From the NCBI RefSeq assembly GCF_000527155.1, contig NZ_AZUQ01000001.1, positions 1,609,615 to 1,673,614 of the forward strand: a DNA stretch of 64,000 bases. The letters run 5' to 3'. Shown one piece after another: positions 1 through 8,346 of this stretch (positions are counted from its first letter, which is position 1; each line of letters begins with the position of its first letter). The translations under genes and the position numbers were made by a program. The notes under the pieces are model-generated. The model saw only the letters and a list, made by a program, of their open reading frames with translations, made no database searches and was not told the origin of the DNA. Source of the stretch: Haloglycomyces albus DSM 45210. Lineage in GTDB: Bacteria; Actinomycetota; Actinomycetes; Mycobacteriales; Micromonosporaceae.

Positions 1-311
1 GCCCTTGGCTAGGGGCAAAGACCGGCAACCACCGCAACTGTCGTTTGTAGCATTGACCAGTGCCCCAAGGAAACAGGCGAGTGAATATCAGCACTTTTCC
101 TTGACAGTTTCTGATCCCGTTTTATACTTGACCGAAGGTCATTAAATACTAGCGACGTCGCCCATCGGCATCGATGAGCGCGAAGCGCCGCCCCTCCAGG
201 GCGGCAGCGTAGCGCGCCACGATCATCGCCCATCGGCATCGTCATCAGTAACCAATACCCACGGCGAAAACCCAAATCCCTCAATCTATGGCTTGTGCCC
301 AAGGATTCAAG

Positions 312-343
312 AATGGGGTCAGCCGTGGAAGGCTGACCCCATT
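312..343. terminator. Perfect 13-bp hairpin
   Basis: The arm AATGGGGTCAGCC at 312-324 is followed by a 6-base loop and its exact complement at 331-343. There is no T-run, so it may be a terminator of an upstream gene or a structured site of the element. Confidence 0.45.
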
Positions 344-413
344 TGCAAACCCCATAGCCTATAGGTTCGAAACTCTTCGATATCAGACCTGATGCCTAAA
401 CCGAAGAGGATGA

Positions 414-495
414 TCCTTTCGCCGTTGAGCGAGTCCTTCTGCCGTTGGCTTCAGTCTTTTCGCCGTTGGTCATGAGGGCCATTCTTCTGCCGTTG
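414..495. repeat. Four iteron-like GCCGTTG repeats
   Basis: GCCGTTG occurs at 421-427, 441-447, 462-468 and 489-495, each preceded by a pyrimidine tract such as TTTC or TTCT. Spacings are 20, 21 and 27 bases, close to whole helical turns for the first three. A further copy is at 2151-2157 between the two replication genes. Repeats of this kind upstream of a replication gene suggest an origin (iterons) or a repressor operator. Function is inferred. Confidence 0.45.
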
Positions 496-830
496 CCTTG
501 TGGCCGCACCGCCGCCTTAGCGGCGGGCGGCCTCCTTCCAGGAGCCCGGAGATTAAGAGAAAGACATTTCCCCGGGTTAAGAGTGGTGCAGCTTGATCCG
601 AAGGCTCACGAGTTCAATCCGATTTGCAAGTGATTGTCGTCACTGATCATAGAGGCGTTGTGGAGTGTAATGCTGAGCTATAGAGAAGTATCTACAGCAA
701 TGTCGTGAGCCACTTTCCCCTAGCCCCCTTGCGTTTTCGCGCTATTTTGATTTGGTGTCGGGGTTTATACTGGACGTATACGGGCGCAACCGGACCACAC
801 CGGACACTCTTGTCGCTCGTATCAGTCTTT

Positions 831-859
831 AGCCAGGAACGCTACGCGTCCTGGCTTTT
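831..859 (+). terminator. Terminator-like hairpin
   Basis: AGCCAGGA at 831-838 pairs with TCCTGGCT at 849-856, and a TTTTC tract follows. It would stop plus-strand transcription entering the element. Confidence 0.5.
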
Positions 860-997
860 CTTGTCTCCCGCCCCGGCAATGGCCAACCGCGTTAAACCGC
901 TGCGTACCGCTTACATTCGGGGCTATATGAACGTAAGGGAGTCCAGTCCTCAACCCGTTCTACTGAGTTTCGTATCGCTGCGAACGTACGCACGCCT

Positions 998-1029
998 AGC
1001 CCTTCCCGTACCGCACGGGCGGGGCTTTT
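998..1029 (+). terminator. Terminator-like hairpin before the primase gene
   Basis: A 12-base arm at 998-1009 pairs with 1015-1026 with two mismatches and is followed by TTTTCTT. It resembles the hairpin at 831-859 and lies about 65 bases before the primase start, so it may also act by attenuation. Confidence 0.4.
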
Positions 1030-1092
1030 CTTATGTCCCATGTCCTTGGCGCAGTAGCGCCATCGATCGCGTCCTAGTGAGGAGTGACTGTC

Positions 1093-2091
1093 ATGCCTGC
1101 ATCATCCACCATGTCTCCCACCAACACCGCACCGTCGGAACAGGAGATGAAACCACGCCCGATCGTTGATTGGGCACTGGCGGCCGCCCGACGCGGATGG
1201 CCAGTATTCCCCCTCAAGCAGGGCGAGAAACGCCCGGCCCTTTCTAATTGGGAGACGGCTGCTACCACTGACCCGGCTCGCGTCCGTAACTGGTGGGAGC
1301 GAACACCGGCAGCGAACTACGGGATCGCGTGTGGGCCTGCGGGGCTCGTGGTGGTCGATTGCGACCTCGCCAAACCTGCGAAGGATGGTACCTACCCGTA
1401 CGGGCGCGATGACGGCGTGGATCGGTTCCTTGCCTTCGCTGAGGCTTGGGGCGAGACCGCGTTGCCGCACACGTTCACCGTCCAAACCGGTTCGGGTGGA
1501 TGGCATTTCTACTACCAACAACGAAATGACGATCGCCCGTTGCGAAACACCACCGGGCGGTTGTGCCCCTTCGTCGACACCCGTGCCAGTGGAGGCTACG
1601 TGGTCGGACCAGGATCAATCGTCCACGGAGCGACCTACCAACTGGCCAACAAAGAAGAAGCGGCGCCGCTACCCGAATGGACGCGGACGTTTCTCCGTGC
1701 CTTGTCGGAGGCTGAAACAACACGGGGTGGTGAATCGGTTCCGTCGCAGTGGTCGCTGACCGCCGTCGGCAGAGGCAGTAACGGTCGCCTCAAACGTTAT
1801 GCCCACAGCGCGTTGGACTCGACCGTTGAGAAAATAGCTGCCGCTCACCCAGGATACCGCAATAACATGCTGGGCGGTGGAGCCGAATCGATCGGCCAAC
1901 TCGTCGCCGGTGGTCTCCTTGACGAGGCGGAAGCACGGTCGGCGTTGACCAACGCAGCGATTGCCTGCGGGCTCGACTCTGACAGCGGGCGAGGCGGTGG
2001 AACCGCCTGTGGTCTGGCCGGAATCGACAAAACCATCACCTCCGGGTTCCGTCGAGGCGCCAAACACCCACGCACCGGACCACACACCTAA
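1093..2091 (+). CDS. Bifunctional DNA primase/polymerase (Prim-Pol) replication protein
   Basis: The 332-residue protein has the N-terminal archaeo-eukaryotic-type Prim-Pol domain found in phage and integrative-element replication proteins, which would synthesise primers or copy the excised element. Near residue 20 it has the family-typical stretch VFPLKQGEKRPAL, then the metal-binding VVVDCDL motif and the WHFYY motif of the catalytic core. The C-terminal third (NNMLGGGAESIGQLVAGG) resembles the helical region that follows this domain in other element proteins. GAGGAG at 1079-1084 sits 8 bases from the ATG at 1093, so I prefer that start to the in-frame GTG at 1084, which overlaps the ribosome site. 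The gene opens the replication module; a RepPP-like initiator role in an AICE is inferred. Confidence 0.85.
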   Translation: MPASSTMSPTNTAPSEQEMKPRPIVDWALAAARRGWPVFPLKQGEKRPALSNWETAATTDPARVRNWWERTPAANYGIACGPAGLVVVDCDLAKPAKDGTYPYGRDDGVDRFLAFAEAWGETALPHTFTVQTGSGGWHFYYQQRNDDRPLRNTTGRLCPFVDTRASGGYVVGPGSIVHGATYQLANKEEAAPLPEWTRTFLRALSEAETTRGGESVPSQWSLTAVGRGSNGRLKRYAHSALDSTVEKIAAAHPGYRNNMLGGGAESIGQLVAGGLLDEAEARSALTNAAIACGLDSDSGRGGGTACGLAGIDKTITSGFRRGAKHPRTGPHT

Positions 2092-2132
2092 CAGCCCGTG
2101 AATGTCGCTGTGACCTGGGAAAACAAAACCTC

Positions 2133-2149
2133 CTGAGAGCGATTCTCAG
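2133..2149 (+). terminator. Short hairpin after the Prim-Pol gene
   Basis: CTGAGA at 2133-2138 pairs with TCTCAG at 2144-2149. It is short and lacks a T-run, so termination is only a possibility. Confidence 0.3.
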
Positions 2150-2284
2150 CGCCGTTGACGCACCGCCCTAGGGTCAACCCACCCCAGAAACACCAGGCAC
2201 GGCCGTTCAACGGCCCTCATCCACGCTTCCCACTCCACTCGGCACCAGATTTAGTCCAGCCGGGCCGGTGTGGGTACAGAAAAA

Positions 2285-2319
2285 GCCGCCGACGCGAAGT
2301 GAACGATTGCGTCGGCGGC
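2285..2319 (+). promoter_or_regulatory. 11-bp leader hairpin upstream of the replication ATPase
   Basis: GCCGCCGACGC at 2285-2295 pairs exactly with 2309-2319 around a 13-base loop. It ends 15 bases before the ribosome site at 2335-2340, so it could terminate the upstream transcript or modulate translation of the next gene. Confidence 0.4.
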
Positions 2320-2345
2320 CCTACGAACCGATCCAAGGATACTAT

Positions 2346-4145
2346 ATGACGCAACATCTCAATGGCCAGGATTTCGATATACCAGCCGCGATCGTCGAGG
2401 CACCACACCCCGCCGAAGTCGACGACGATCAGGCACCCAGCAAGACCGATAGCTCGAACGGAAAAGCGCACGCAGCGCCGTCGGCATCGACGGTGTTGGT
2501 CAACATCGCCCGCGAAATGTACAACTTCCGTCTCTCCGAAGGCGGCGATACCTTCGCGGTCCCTAAAACGGGGCCGCATGTGGTTCGTATGTTGCGCGGG
2601 GGACGCACCTCGCTGCGCGCCATGCTCGCGTTGGAGTACTTCGAGCGGTACGGCAAAGCCGCCTCCGGGCAGGCGCTGTCAGATGCGCTCATGATCGCCG
2701 AAGGACTAGCGGGGCGTGAGAAGGAAGAAGAGCTTCACCTCAGGGTTGCCGAGCACGAGGAGGATATGTGGGTTGACCTGGGCGACACGACCGGTCAGGC
2801 GATCCGTATCCGCGACGGGCGGTGGGCCGTTGCCGACCAACCACCCGTGCATTTCCGCCGTACCGCTCTGAACTCGCCTCTCCCACAGCCCGAACGCGGT
2901 GGTGACCTTTCGGAGCTGTGGGAGTGGCTGAACGTCACCGACGCTGACAAACCGCTTCTCCTCGCCTGGTTGGTGGCGGCGTTTTTCCCGCGGATTCCTC
3001 ACCCGGTCCTGTCGATCACCGGTGAACAAGGGACTGGTAAAACCACGGCAGAGAAGCTGTTGGTGTCGCTGCTGGACCCGTCGCCGGTTCCGGTGCGCAC
3101 CGCACCCAGTGATAAAGAAGCGTGGGTGACCGCTGCTGCCGGCTCCTGGGTGGTGGGCCTGGACAATCTATCCGTTATTCCGCACTGGCTGTCGGACACC
3201 ATTTGCCGTGCCGTTACAGGTGATGGTGATGTCCGCCGACGCCTCTACACCGACGGAGAGCACTCGGTCTTCGCCTTCCGGCGTGCGGTCGTGCTGAACG
3301 GTATCGACCTCGGTGCCGTTGCTGGCGACCTGGCCGACCGTATGATTCCGGTGGAGTTGGAGCCGATCGCAGAAGACCAGCGGTTGGACGAGACGACCAT
3401 GGGAGATAAATGGACCGCCGCCCACCCACGCCTGTTGGGAGCACTGTTGGATCTTGTCGCCCGGGTGAGGGCCGAAGTGCCGTCCATAACCTTGGCGAAG
3501 AAACCCCGGATGGCCGACTTCGCTATTGTTCTCGCTGCTGTTGACCGTGTCTGTTCCACTCACGGTCTCACCACGTATGTGAACAAGCAAGCGACGTTGG
3601 CAGGCGATTCGCTGTCGGCCGACCCGTTCATTAGCACGACTGCCAAGACAATCCTGGGCAATGGTGGTGAGTTTATGGGGACTGCTTCCGAACTGTTGGC
3701 GTTGTTGGACGACGAGACTGATGAACGCCCGCACGATAAACGGTGGCCGACGACGGCTCGTCAAGTCACCCAACGCCTGAAACGCCAGGCTCCAGTGATG
3801 CGCAAAACGGGTTGGGCGATCGACAATGACGGCGGAGCGAACAAAGAGAAGGTCGTCAAATGGGCTATTACCGCGCCGAACTCGTCGCGGGGCGGGGGTT
3901 TGGCGGGTGACAACGCGGGGAAGACGGGTGTCGGCGGGTCTCCCACCGCCACCGATACCCGCCGGGATGACCAGGAAAAAGAAGCTTTGGCGGGTGTGGC
4001 GGGTGTAAAATCCGCCCCACCTCTGGTATCCGTACCCCACACCGACATTGCGTCGTGTCAATGGTGGATCGCGTCCAATATCGGCCAACACGGACCTGAC
4101 TGTATGGGATGTCGACAAGCACCAGGGGGCCCCGACACGTATTGA
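2346..4145 (+). CDS. P-loop replication ATPase/helicase-like protein of the element
   Basis: This 599-residue protein has a Walker A motif GEQGTGKT at residues 226-233 and a likely Walker B GLDNLS near residue 273, in the arrangement of element and phage replication ATPases that follow a Prim-Pol gene. The N-terminal 200 residues have no motif I recognise, and the C-terminus ends in a CMGC pair with nearby Cys and His that might bind metal. The ATG at 2346 follows AAGGAT at 2335-2340 with 5-base spacing; an upstream in-frame start would translate the leader hairpin and is rejected. Acting with the Prim-Pol protein to unwind or load at the origin is inferred from context. Confidence 0.7.
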   Translation: MTQHLNGQDFDIPAAIVEAPHPAEVDDDQAPSKTDSSNGKAHAAPSASTVLVNIAREMYNFRLSEGGDTFAVPKTGPHVVRMLRGGRTSLRAMLALEYFERYGKAASGQALSDALMIAEGLAGREKEEELHLRVAEHEEDMWVDLGDTTGQAIRIRDGRWAVADQPPVHFRRTALNSPLPQPERGGDLSELWEWLNVTDADKPLLLAWLVAAFFPRIPHPVLSITGEQGTGKTTAEKLLVSLLDPSPVPVRTAPSDKEAWVTAAAGSWVVGLDNLSVIPHWLSDTICRAVTGDGDVRRRLYTDGEHSVFAFRRAVVLNGIDLGAVAGDLADRMIPVELEPIAEDQRLDETTMGDKWTAAHPRLLGALLDLVARVRAEVPSITLAKKPRMADFAIVLAAVDRVCSTHGLTTYVNKQATLAGDSLSADPFISTTAKTILGNGGEFMGTASELLALLDDETDERPHDKRWPTTARQVTQRLKRQAPVMRKTGWAIDNDGGANKEKVVKWAITAPNSSRGGGLAGDNAGKTGVGGSPTATDTRRDDQEKEALAGVAGVKSAPPLVSVPHTDIASCQWWIASNIGQHGPDCMGCRQAPGGPDTY

Positions 4146-4180
4146 GAATAGATGGTGATGCCTAAAGATAAGACCGAAAT

Positions 4181-4217
4181 AAAACCGACGAACCAGTGGA
4201 GTGGTTCGTCGGTTTTT
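4181..4217 (+). terminator. Strong intrinsic terminator
   Basis: A 15-bp perfect stem (4181-4195 with 4202-4216) around GTGGAG ends in TTTTT. It separates the replication genes from xis. Confidence 0.85.
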
Positions 4218-4256
4218 CTGTGTGATCAATTTCCAGCGTTAAGAGGGGAAAATGTT

Positions 4257-4466
4257 ATGACAGCTACCGCCGTCCTTCCTGCCCTGATGATAATCGATGA
4301 CCTCGCCCAGTACCTAAGCGTGGCGAAGAAAACGATCTATGACTGGAACTGTAGCGGTACAGGCCCCACCCGAATCAAAGTCGGTGGCTCCGTGCGCTAC
4401 CGCGCCAGCGACATCGAATCATGGATCGACTCCAACACAATAACGCCCCTGGACATCACGGTCTAA
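4257..4466 (+). CDS. xis: Excisionase / helix-turn-helix DNA-binding protein
   Basis: The 69-residue product has one MerR/AlpA-type winged helix-turn-helix: DDLAQYLSVAKKTIYDWN forms the recognition helices and KVGGSVRYRASDIESWI the wing and final helix. Such proteins bend DNA at attachment sites and direct the recombinase toward excision. AGAGGGG at 4243-4248 precedes the ATG at 4257 by 8 bases. A longer frame from 4152 would read through the terminator and is not used. The gene lies 81 bases before int, the usual xis-int order. Confidence 0.85.
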   Translation: MTATAVLPALMIIDDLAQYLSVAKKTIYDWNCSGTGPTRIKVGGSVRYRASDIESWIDSNTITPLDITV

Positions 4467-4489
4467 AACCACCCAACAACGAATTCTCA

Positions 4490-4524
4490 GCGAGGGAGCC
4501 TCAACCAGAGGCTCCCTCGCTTTT
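4490..4524 (+). terminator. Intrinsic terminator between xis and int
   Basis: The arm GCGAGGGAGCCTC at 4490-4502 pairs exactly with 4508-4520 around AACCA, followed by TTTT. It would lower or uncouple int expression from xis. Confidence 0.8.
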
Positions 4525-4547
4525 GCTGTCTACTCGAAGGGAGCTCA

Positions 4548-5933
4548 ATGCAGAATCCAAACCTGACGACCTACGTGCGTGTCTATGATCCACGTAAACG
4601 CCGTGACTCAGCTCGAAACCCATGGCAAGTGCGGTGGAAAGTCGGACCCTACTCACCGTCTGAGTCTTTTCCCACGAAACGAGCGGCACAAGCGCTACAC
4701 AGCCGATTGATGAGCGCCTACCTCAACGGCGAGCCCTTCCGCCTCGACACCCGACGCCCCGAATCATGGGCGCCCAAGAACACCGAAGAAAACCAAGATG
4801 TTCCCAGCATCGCCGAATTTGCCATAGAAGTGGCTCGAGCACGCTGGAACAAAGGGCTAGCGCCTAACACGCACAAGCGGTCCGCTACTGGGCTTGCACC
4901 GGTTATCCTGGGGTTCTGCCCATCTAACGGGCCATTCAGTACAAAAGCCTGTGCCGTTGTAGTGAGAGGACGCATGTTGGCGCGGCGTCCAACGTCGGCA
5001 GCTATGCAGATTCCCACCGCCGTTGACGATTGGGTTCGAGAGAACTCCGCTCCTGTCACCCAGTTGGAAGATCCGAAAGCAGTGAGAGCCTGCCTTGACG
5101 CGATTGTGCTGAAACAGGTTGGCGGCCTGGCGGCGCGACACACGTTTGCGCGCCGCCGTGAAGAACTATCCCGCCTGATCAAAACGGCGATCCGAGACGG
5201 TTGGATCTCCAACAATCTTCTTGATGATCCAAGGTTGGGGTGGGAACGCCCTAAGATGCCCACCGGAGGACTCGCTGATCCTCGTGAAGCATTCTCACCT
5301 GATCAATTCAGTAAAATCCGTGCAGCCATCGAAGCACGCTCCAGCACCTGGAAATATCGCGCCATCTTCCACTTGATGTACCGCTGCTTTCTTCGAACAG
5401 GGGAAGCGATCGCGCTGAAAAACGGCGATATCACCTTCCTCGACAACGGACGTGGCATCCTTCATGTGCGTCGCCAATCAGTGACGGCAGGAAGCTCCTG
5501 GACCGAAGATGGCTCCGAAGACGAACTGAGGCACCTGAAAGCGCGGGAAGAGGGGGAGGAACGCAGTGTGCCGATCCCCGAATCGGTCGTGAACGATATC
5601 AGTGAACACCAAGAGGCGTTCGGAAGGTCGCCAGGGGCTTACCTCGTATCAGGGGCCAAGCGAGAGCCGCTCGACAGAGCGGCATTCAATAAAGTGTGGA
5701 AACAAGCACGCAATGAAGCGCTAGGCGACGAAATCAATGTCAATCCTCACCTAGCCGGACGACTCTACTCAATGCGAGTCTCCGGAATCAGCCGACTGAT
5801 CGCCAAAGGCATACCGGTGCCGACGATTGCTCGCTGGGCGGGAAACACCCCGGCGATCCTCCACTCACACTATTCCAAATTCATCGAAGGAGACGAACAA
5901 CGATGGATTGACCTTATGAACGAAGACTCATAA
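4548..5933 (+). CDS. int: Tyrosine recombinase (integrase)
   Basis: The 461-residue protein should catalyse site-specific recombination of the element at tRNA-Ser. The catalytic domain is recognisable from CFLRTGEAIAL (Arg283, box I) and from the last 60 residues, with Arg410 in YSMRVSG and the nucleophile Tyr442 in HSHYSKF. The usual first His of the HxxR box is Tyr407 and the usual His/Trp before the nucleophile is Asn433, both unusual. The N-terminal half contains an arm-type domain (WQVRWKVGPYSPSESFPTKRAA) and a core-binding domain. AAGGGAG at 4537-4543 supports the ATG at 4548. It faces the 3' end of tRNA-Ser, the expected attachment site. Confidence 0.85.
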   Translation: MQNPNLTTYVRVYDPRKRRDSARNPWQVRWKVGPYSPSESFPTKRAAQALHSRLMSAYLNGEPFRLDTRRPESWAPKNTEENQDVPSIAEFAIEVARARWNKGLAPNTHKRSATGLAPVILGFCPSNGPFSTKACAVVVRGRMLARRPTSAAMQIPTAVDDWVRENSAPVTQLEDPKAVRACLDAIVLKQVGGLAARHTFARRREELSRLIKTAIRDGWISNNLLDDPRLGWERPKMPTGGLADPREAFSPDQFSKIRAAIEARSSTWKYRAIFHLMYRCFLRTGEAIALKNGDITFLDNGRGILHVRRQSVTAGSSWTEDGSEDELRHLKAREEGEERSVPIPESVVNDISEHQEAFGRSPGAYLVSGAKREPLDRAAFNKVWKQARNEALGDEINVNPHLAGRLYSMRVSGISRLIAKGIPVPTIARWAGNTPAILHSHYSKFIEGDEQRWIDLMNEDS

Positions 5934-5948
5934 AACACCGATAGAAAT

Positions 5949-5994
5949 AGCGGGTTGACATCTCGCATGGACGACATGTGGACGGCAACCCGCT
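5949..5994 (+). terminator. Hairpin downstream of int
   Basis: AGCGGGTTG at 5949-5957 pairs with CAACCCGCT at 5986-5994 over a 28-base loop. It lies between int and the tRNA and may end int transcription, though no T-run follows. Confidence 0.4.
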
Positions 5995-6031
5995 CATAAA
6001 ATAAAACACCTGGTAAACAGGGGTTGTTCGG

Positions 6032-6119
6032 CGGTGGCGGTGGGATTCGAACCCACGAAGGGCGGTTAACCCTTGCTCGCTTTCGAGGCGAGTTCCTTCG
6101 GCCGCTCGGACACGCCACC
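6032..6119 (-). tRNA. tRNA-Ser(CGA)
   Basis: Read on the minus strand, 88 bases fold as a class II tRNA with acceptor GGTGGCG/CGCCACC, a long variable arm, anticodon CGA in CTCGAAA and the T-loop GGTTCGAATCC. CCA is not encoded. The 3' half faces the integrase and is the likely attachment site of the element. Confidence 0.95.
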
Positions 6120-6175
6120 GCGATCCAGAGTACCGTATTCTGCCGTGCGTCTGACAGCCGGGGGTTATGAAGTGG

Positions 6176-7555
6176 CTAACGCAGTTTGCGCATGATCTTT
6201 TGCTTCCACTCGCTCCACGGTGCGTAAATGACTCGCATGGTGTCGGGCATCAGTGGCTTGTCGAATACCGGCTTACGGTGACTGAAGTTTTCCACCGAGT
6301 GCTTGCCGTGGTAGGCCCCTTGTCCACTGAGGCCGACGCCTCCAAAGGGGAGCCCGGGTATGTCGCAGTGTACGAGCGGAATATTGAACCCGACGGCACC
6401 GGACGAGGTCCGGGTCAGGACCTTGCGTTTGGATGAGTCGGAGGCACAGAAGGGGTATAGTGACAGAGGTTTCTCACCTTGGCGGACGAAACCGATGGCT
6501 TCCTCCAACGTATTGACCGGAATGATCGGGAGAATGGGTCCGAAGATCTCCTCCTGCATGACCGGAGAATCGAGGTCGACCCGGTCGAGCACGGTCGGGG
6601 CTATATAGCGCTTCTCCCTGTTGTGGGTTCCACCGACGACGGCACGACCGTTGTCCAGGTATCCGGTGAGACGGTCGAAGGTCTCGTCGTTGATGATGCG
6701 CCCGTAGTCGGGACTGTCGGCAGGGGACGTGCCGTACATCGCATTGATGGCGACGGCCAATTCCTCTTTCAGAGTCTCGGCCGTATCGCCCACCGCGAGT
6801 ACGTAGTCGGGGGCGATGCAGGTTTGTCCGGCGTTGGTGAACTTGCCCCAGGCGATGCGAGTGGCGACCGCCGACAGGTCGATACCGGGTTCAACGATGG
6901 CCGGGCTCTTACCGCCCAACTCCAAAGTGACTTTGGTGAGGTTCTCGGCGGCGGCCTTGGCCACGATCTTTCCCACGCGTGTCGAGCCGGTGAAGAAAAT
7001 ATGGTCGACGCGTTGAGCCAATAGCTCCGTCACTTCCGGCACTCCGCCCTGTACGACGGCGATGGCGTCGTTGTCCAGATACTCGAGCAGAAGCGTTTCC
7101 AGCAGTTCCGCTGTGGCGGTGGCATGTTCAGAGGGCTTTACGATGACCGTGTTCCCCGCCGCCAGGGCTCCCGCCAAGGGCGACAGCAGCAGTTGAACCG
7201 GATAATTGAACGGTCCGATGATCGTGGTGACTCCGAGCGGTTCCAGCAGCGTAAAAGAGCGCCCCGGGAGAAGGTGCGAGGGAGTGTGCACGCGCTGTGG
7301 ACGAGTCCAGGATCGCAGATTCTTACGAATGTGCTTGACATCGGCCCGCGTGAAGTCGATTTCGGTCAGATACGCTTCCGCCTCGGCTTTTCCCAGGTCG
7401 GCGGCCAACGCTTCGGCCAATTGTGGACCGTTGTCCTCCAGCAGTTTCTGCAGCGCCTTCAACTGGGACAGGCGCCAGGGAATCGGTTTGGTTTGCCCGG
7501 TATTGAAATGTTCCCGCAATCGATCGACGGAATCGGGGATTTTCACAGTGTCCAT
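6176..7555 (-). CDS. NAD(P)-dependent aldehyde dehydrogenase
   Basis: The 459-residue protein belongs to the aldehyde dehydrogenase superfamily, class 3-like by its length. It oxidises aldehydes to carboxylates through a thiohemiacetal. Asn117 in PFNYP, the FTGSTRVG cofactor loop, the general base Glu212 in LELGGKSP and nucleophile Cys246 in GQTCIAPDY are all present. The C-terminal VGFNIPLVHCDIPGLPFGGVGLSG stretch is typical of class 3 and coniferyl-type enzymes. It is monocistronic, and the specific substrate cannot be read from sequence. Confidence 0.9.
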   Translation of the reverse strand: MDTVKIPDSVDRLREHFNTGQTKPIPWRLSQLKALQKLLEDNGPQLAEALAADLGKAEAEAYLTEIDFTRADVKHIRKNLRSWTRPQRVHTPSHLLPGRSFTLLEPLGVTTIIGPFNYPVQLLLSPLAGALAAGNTVIVKPSEHATATAELLETLLLEYLDNDAIAVVQGGVPEVTELLAQRVDHIFFTGSTRVGKIVAKAAAENLTKVTLELGGKSPAIVEPGIDLSAVATRIAWGKFTNAGQTCIAPDYVLAVGDTAETLKEELAVAINAMYGTSPADSPDYGRIINDETFDRLTGYLDNGRAVVGGTHNREKRYIAPTVLDRVDLDSPVMQEEIFGPILPIIPVNTLEEAIGFVRQGEKPLSLYPFCASDSSKRKVLTRTSSGAVGFNIPLVHCDIPGLPFGGVGLSGQGAYHGKHSVENFSHRKPVFDKPLMPDTMRVIYAPWSEWKQKIMRKLR

Positions 7556-7723
7556 GGTTACGAGCCTACAGTCAGTTCGCTATGCCTGAAAAGACGTGCT
7601 GCGGCGAAAAGTTAACCGGTGAGTAATGACGCTTGGCTAGTAACACGGTACGACACGCAGTGAAGAACACCTGGCGAATCGTTATTGGTGTGCTATCAAC
7701 AGAAGGTGGATCTTACGAAACCT

Positions 7724-8308
7724 ATGACGCATCTGGTAAAACGTCGTTATGAGTACACGTTTACCCCTAATTCCCAGCAGGTCCAAAACCTCAACGACAC
7801 CCTCGGAGCGGTGCGGGTCGCCTATAACTGGGCGCTGCAGGTTTTCAAGGACACCTGGAGGAAAGATGGCGGCAAGATCTCCTACACCGAGATATCAGCG
7901 GCGCTGACGACATGGAAGAACCGCCCGGAAAACGCTTGGATCAAGAACTATTCCTCAGTGCCGCTACAACAGATCGTGCGTCAACTGCACACACAGTTCC
8001 ATGCCTTTACCACTGGACGAGGTGAGGAACCCGCCTTTGCCGATGAGGACGACAACCTCGAACTCATCTACTCGCGCGCCGGATACTACCTCAAAGGTCG
8101 CAACGTCAAACTGGCCAAACACGAAGAGCCGTTGGACATCGACTGGGGAACCGAACGACCCGAACGCGACGACATCACGTCGATAACGGTCGTCAAAGTA
8201 TCCGAGCGGGAATGGCGTCTGCGGATCGTGGCCGAGGAATTCGTCGACGTTCCCCGGCAAAAACCGCCGGAATGCTCCGAATGCGGACGCCCCTACGAAA
8301 TGTACTGA
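7724..8308 (+). pseudogene. Truncated TnpB/OrfB-like protein (IS200/IS605 family)
   Basis: The 194-residue frame begins like TnpB: KRRYEYTFTPNSQQVQNLNDTLGAVRVAYNWAL is the N-terminal helix-turn-helix region of IS605 OrfB. It continues to a CSECGRPY zinc-finger half-motif and then stops. TnpB proteins usually have roughly 350 to 450 residues with a RuvC nuclease domain, which is absent here, so cleavage is not expected. No tnpA is adjacent. Downstream hairpins at 8313-8331 and 8347-8430 might be remnants of the element end or of a guide RNA. An alternative is a domesticated RNA-binding relative. The ATG at 7724 matches the family N-terminus; AAGGTGGA lies 14 bases upstream, which is far. Confidence 0.65.
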
Positions 8309-8312
8309 AACC

Positions 8313-8331
8313 GGCGACCCCAGCGGTCGCC
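8313..8331. terminator. 7-bp hairpin after the TnpB fragment
   Basis: GGCGACC at 8313-8319 pairs with GGTCGCC at 8325-8331 around CCAGC. It begins four bases after the stop codon and lacks a T-run. Confidence 0.4.
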
Positions 8332-8346
8332 GTCAACGATGGAATA

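Larger units (their letters stand above)
1..1078. other. Non-coding stretch with repeats and hairpins ahead of the primase gene
   Basis: I see no convincing gene here. Short open frames exist but lack ribosome sites and recognisable content. Visible structures are a 15-base direct repeat (159-173 and 227-241, CGCCCATCGGCATCG), a 13-bp perfect hairpin (312-343), four spaced GCCGTTG motifs (421-495) and two terminator-like hairpins (831-859 and 998-1029), each followed by CTTTTCTT. The region probably holds the replication origin and control sites of the integrated element, which is inference. Confidence 0.5.
414..6050. mobile_element. Integrated actinomycete element (AICE-like), left end not found
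   Basis: This stretch carries in one direction a primase/polymerase, a P-loop replication ATPase, a small excisionase and a tyrosine recombinase that ends about 100 bp from the 3' end of tRNA-Ser(CGA). Replication, xis and int genes next to a tRNA 3' end is the known layout of actinomycete integrative and conjugative elements. No FtsK-like transfer gene is visible in the window. The right boundary is placed at the tRNA 3' end. I could not find a second copy of the tRNA 3' sequence in bases 1-1100, so the left attachment site is either before the window or lost. Transfer competence is unknown. Confidence 0.7.

Noticed and set aside
4152-4256. N-terminal extension of the excisionase
   Set aside because: It would translate the terminator at 4181-4217; the ATG at 4257 has a good ribosome site.
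5870-6118. 82-residue frame on the minus strand
   Set aside because: It is the tRNA-Ser gene read as protein.
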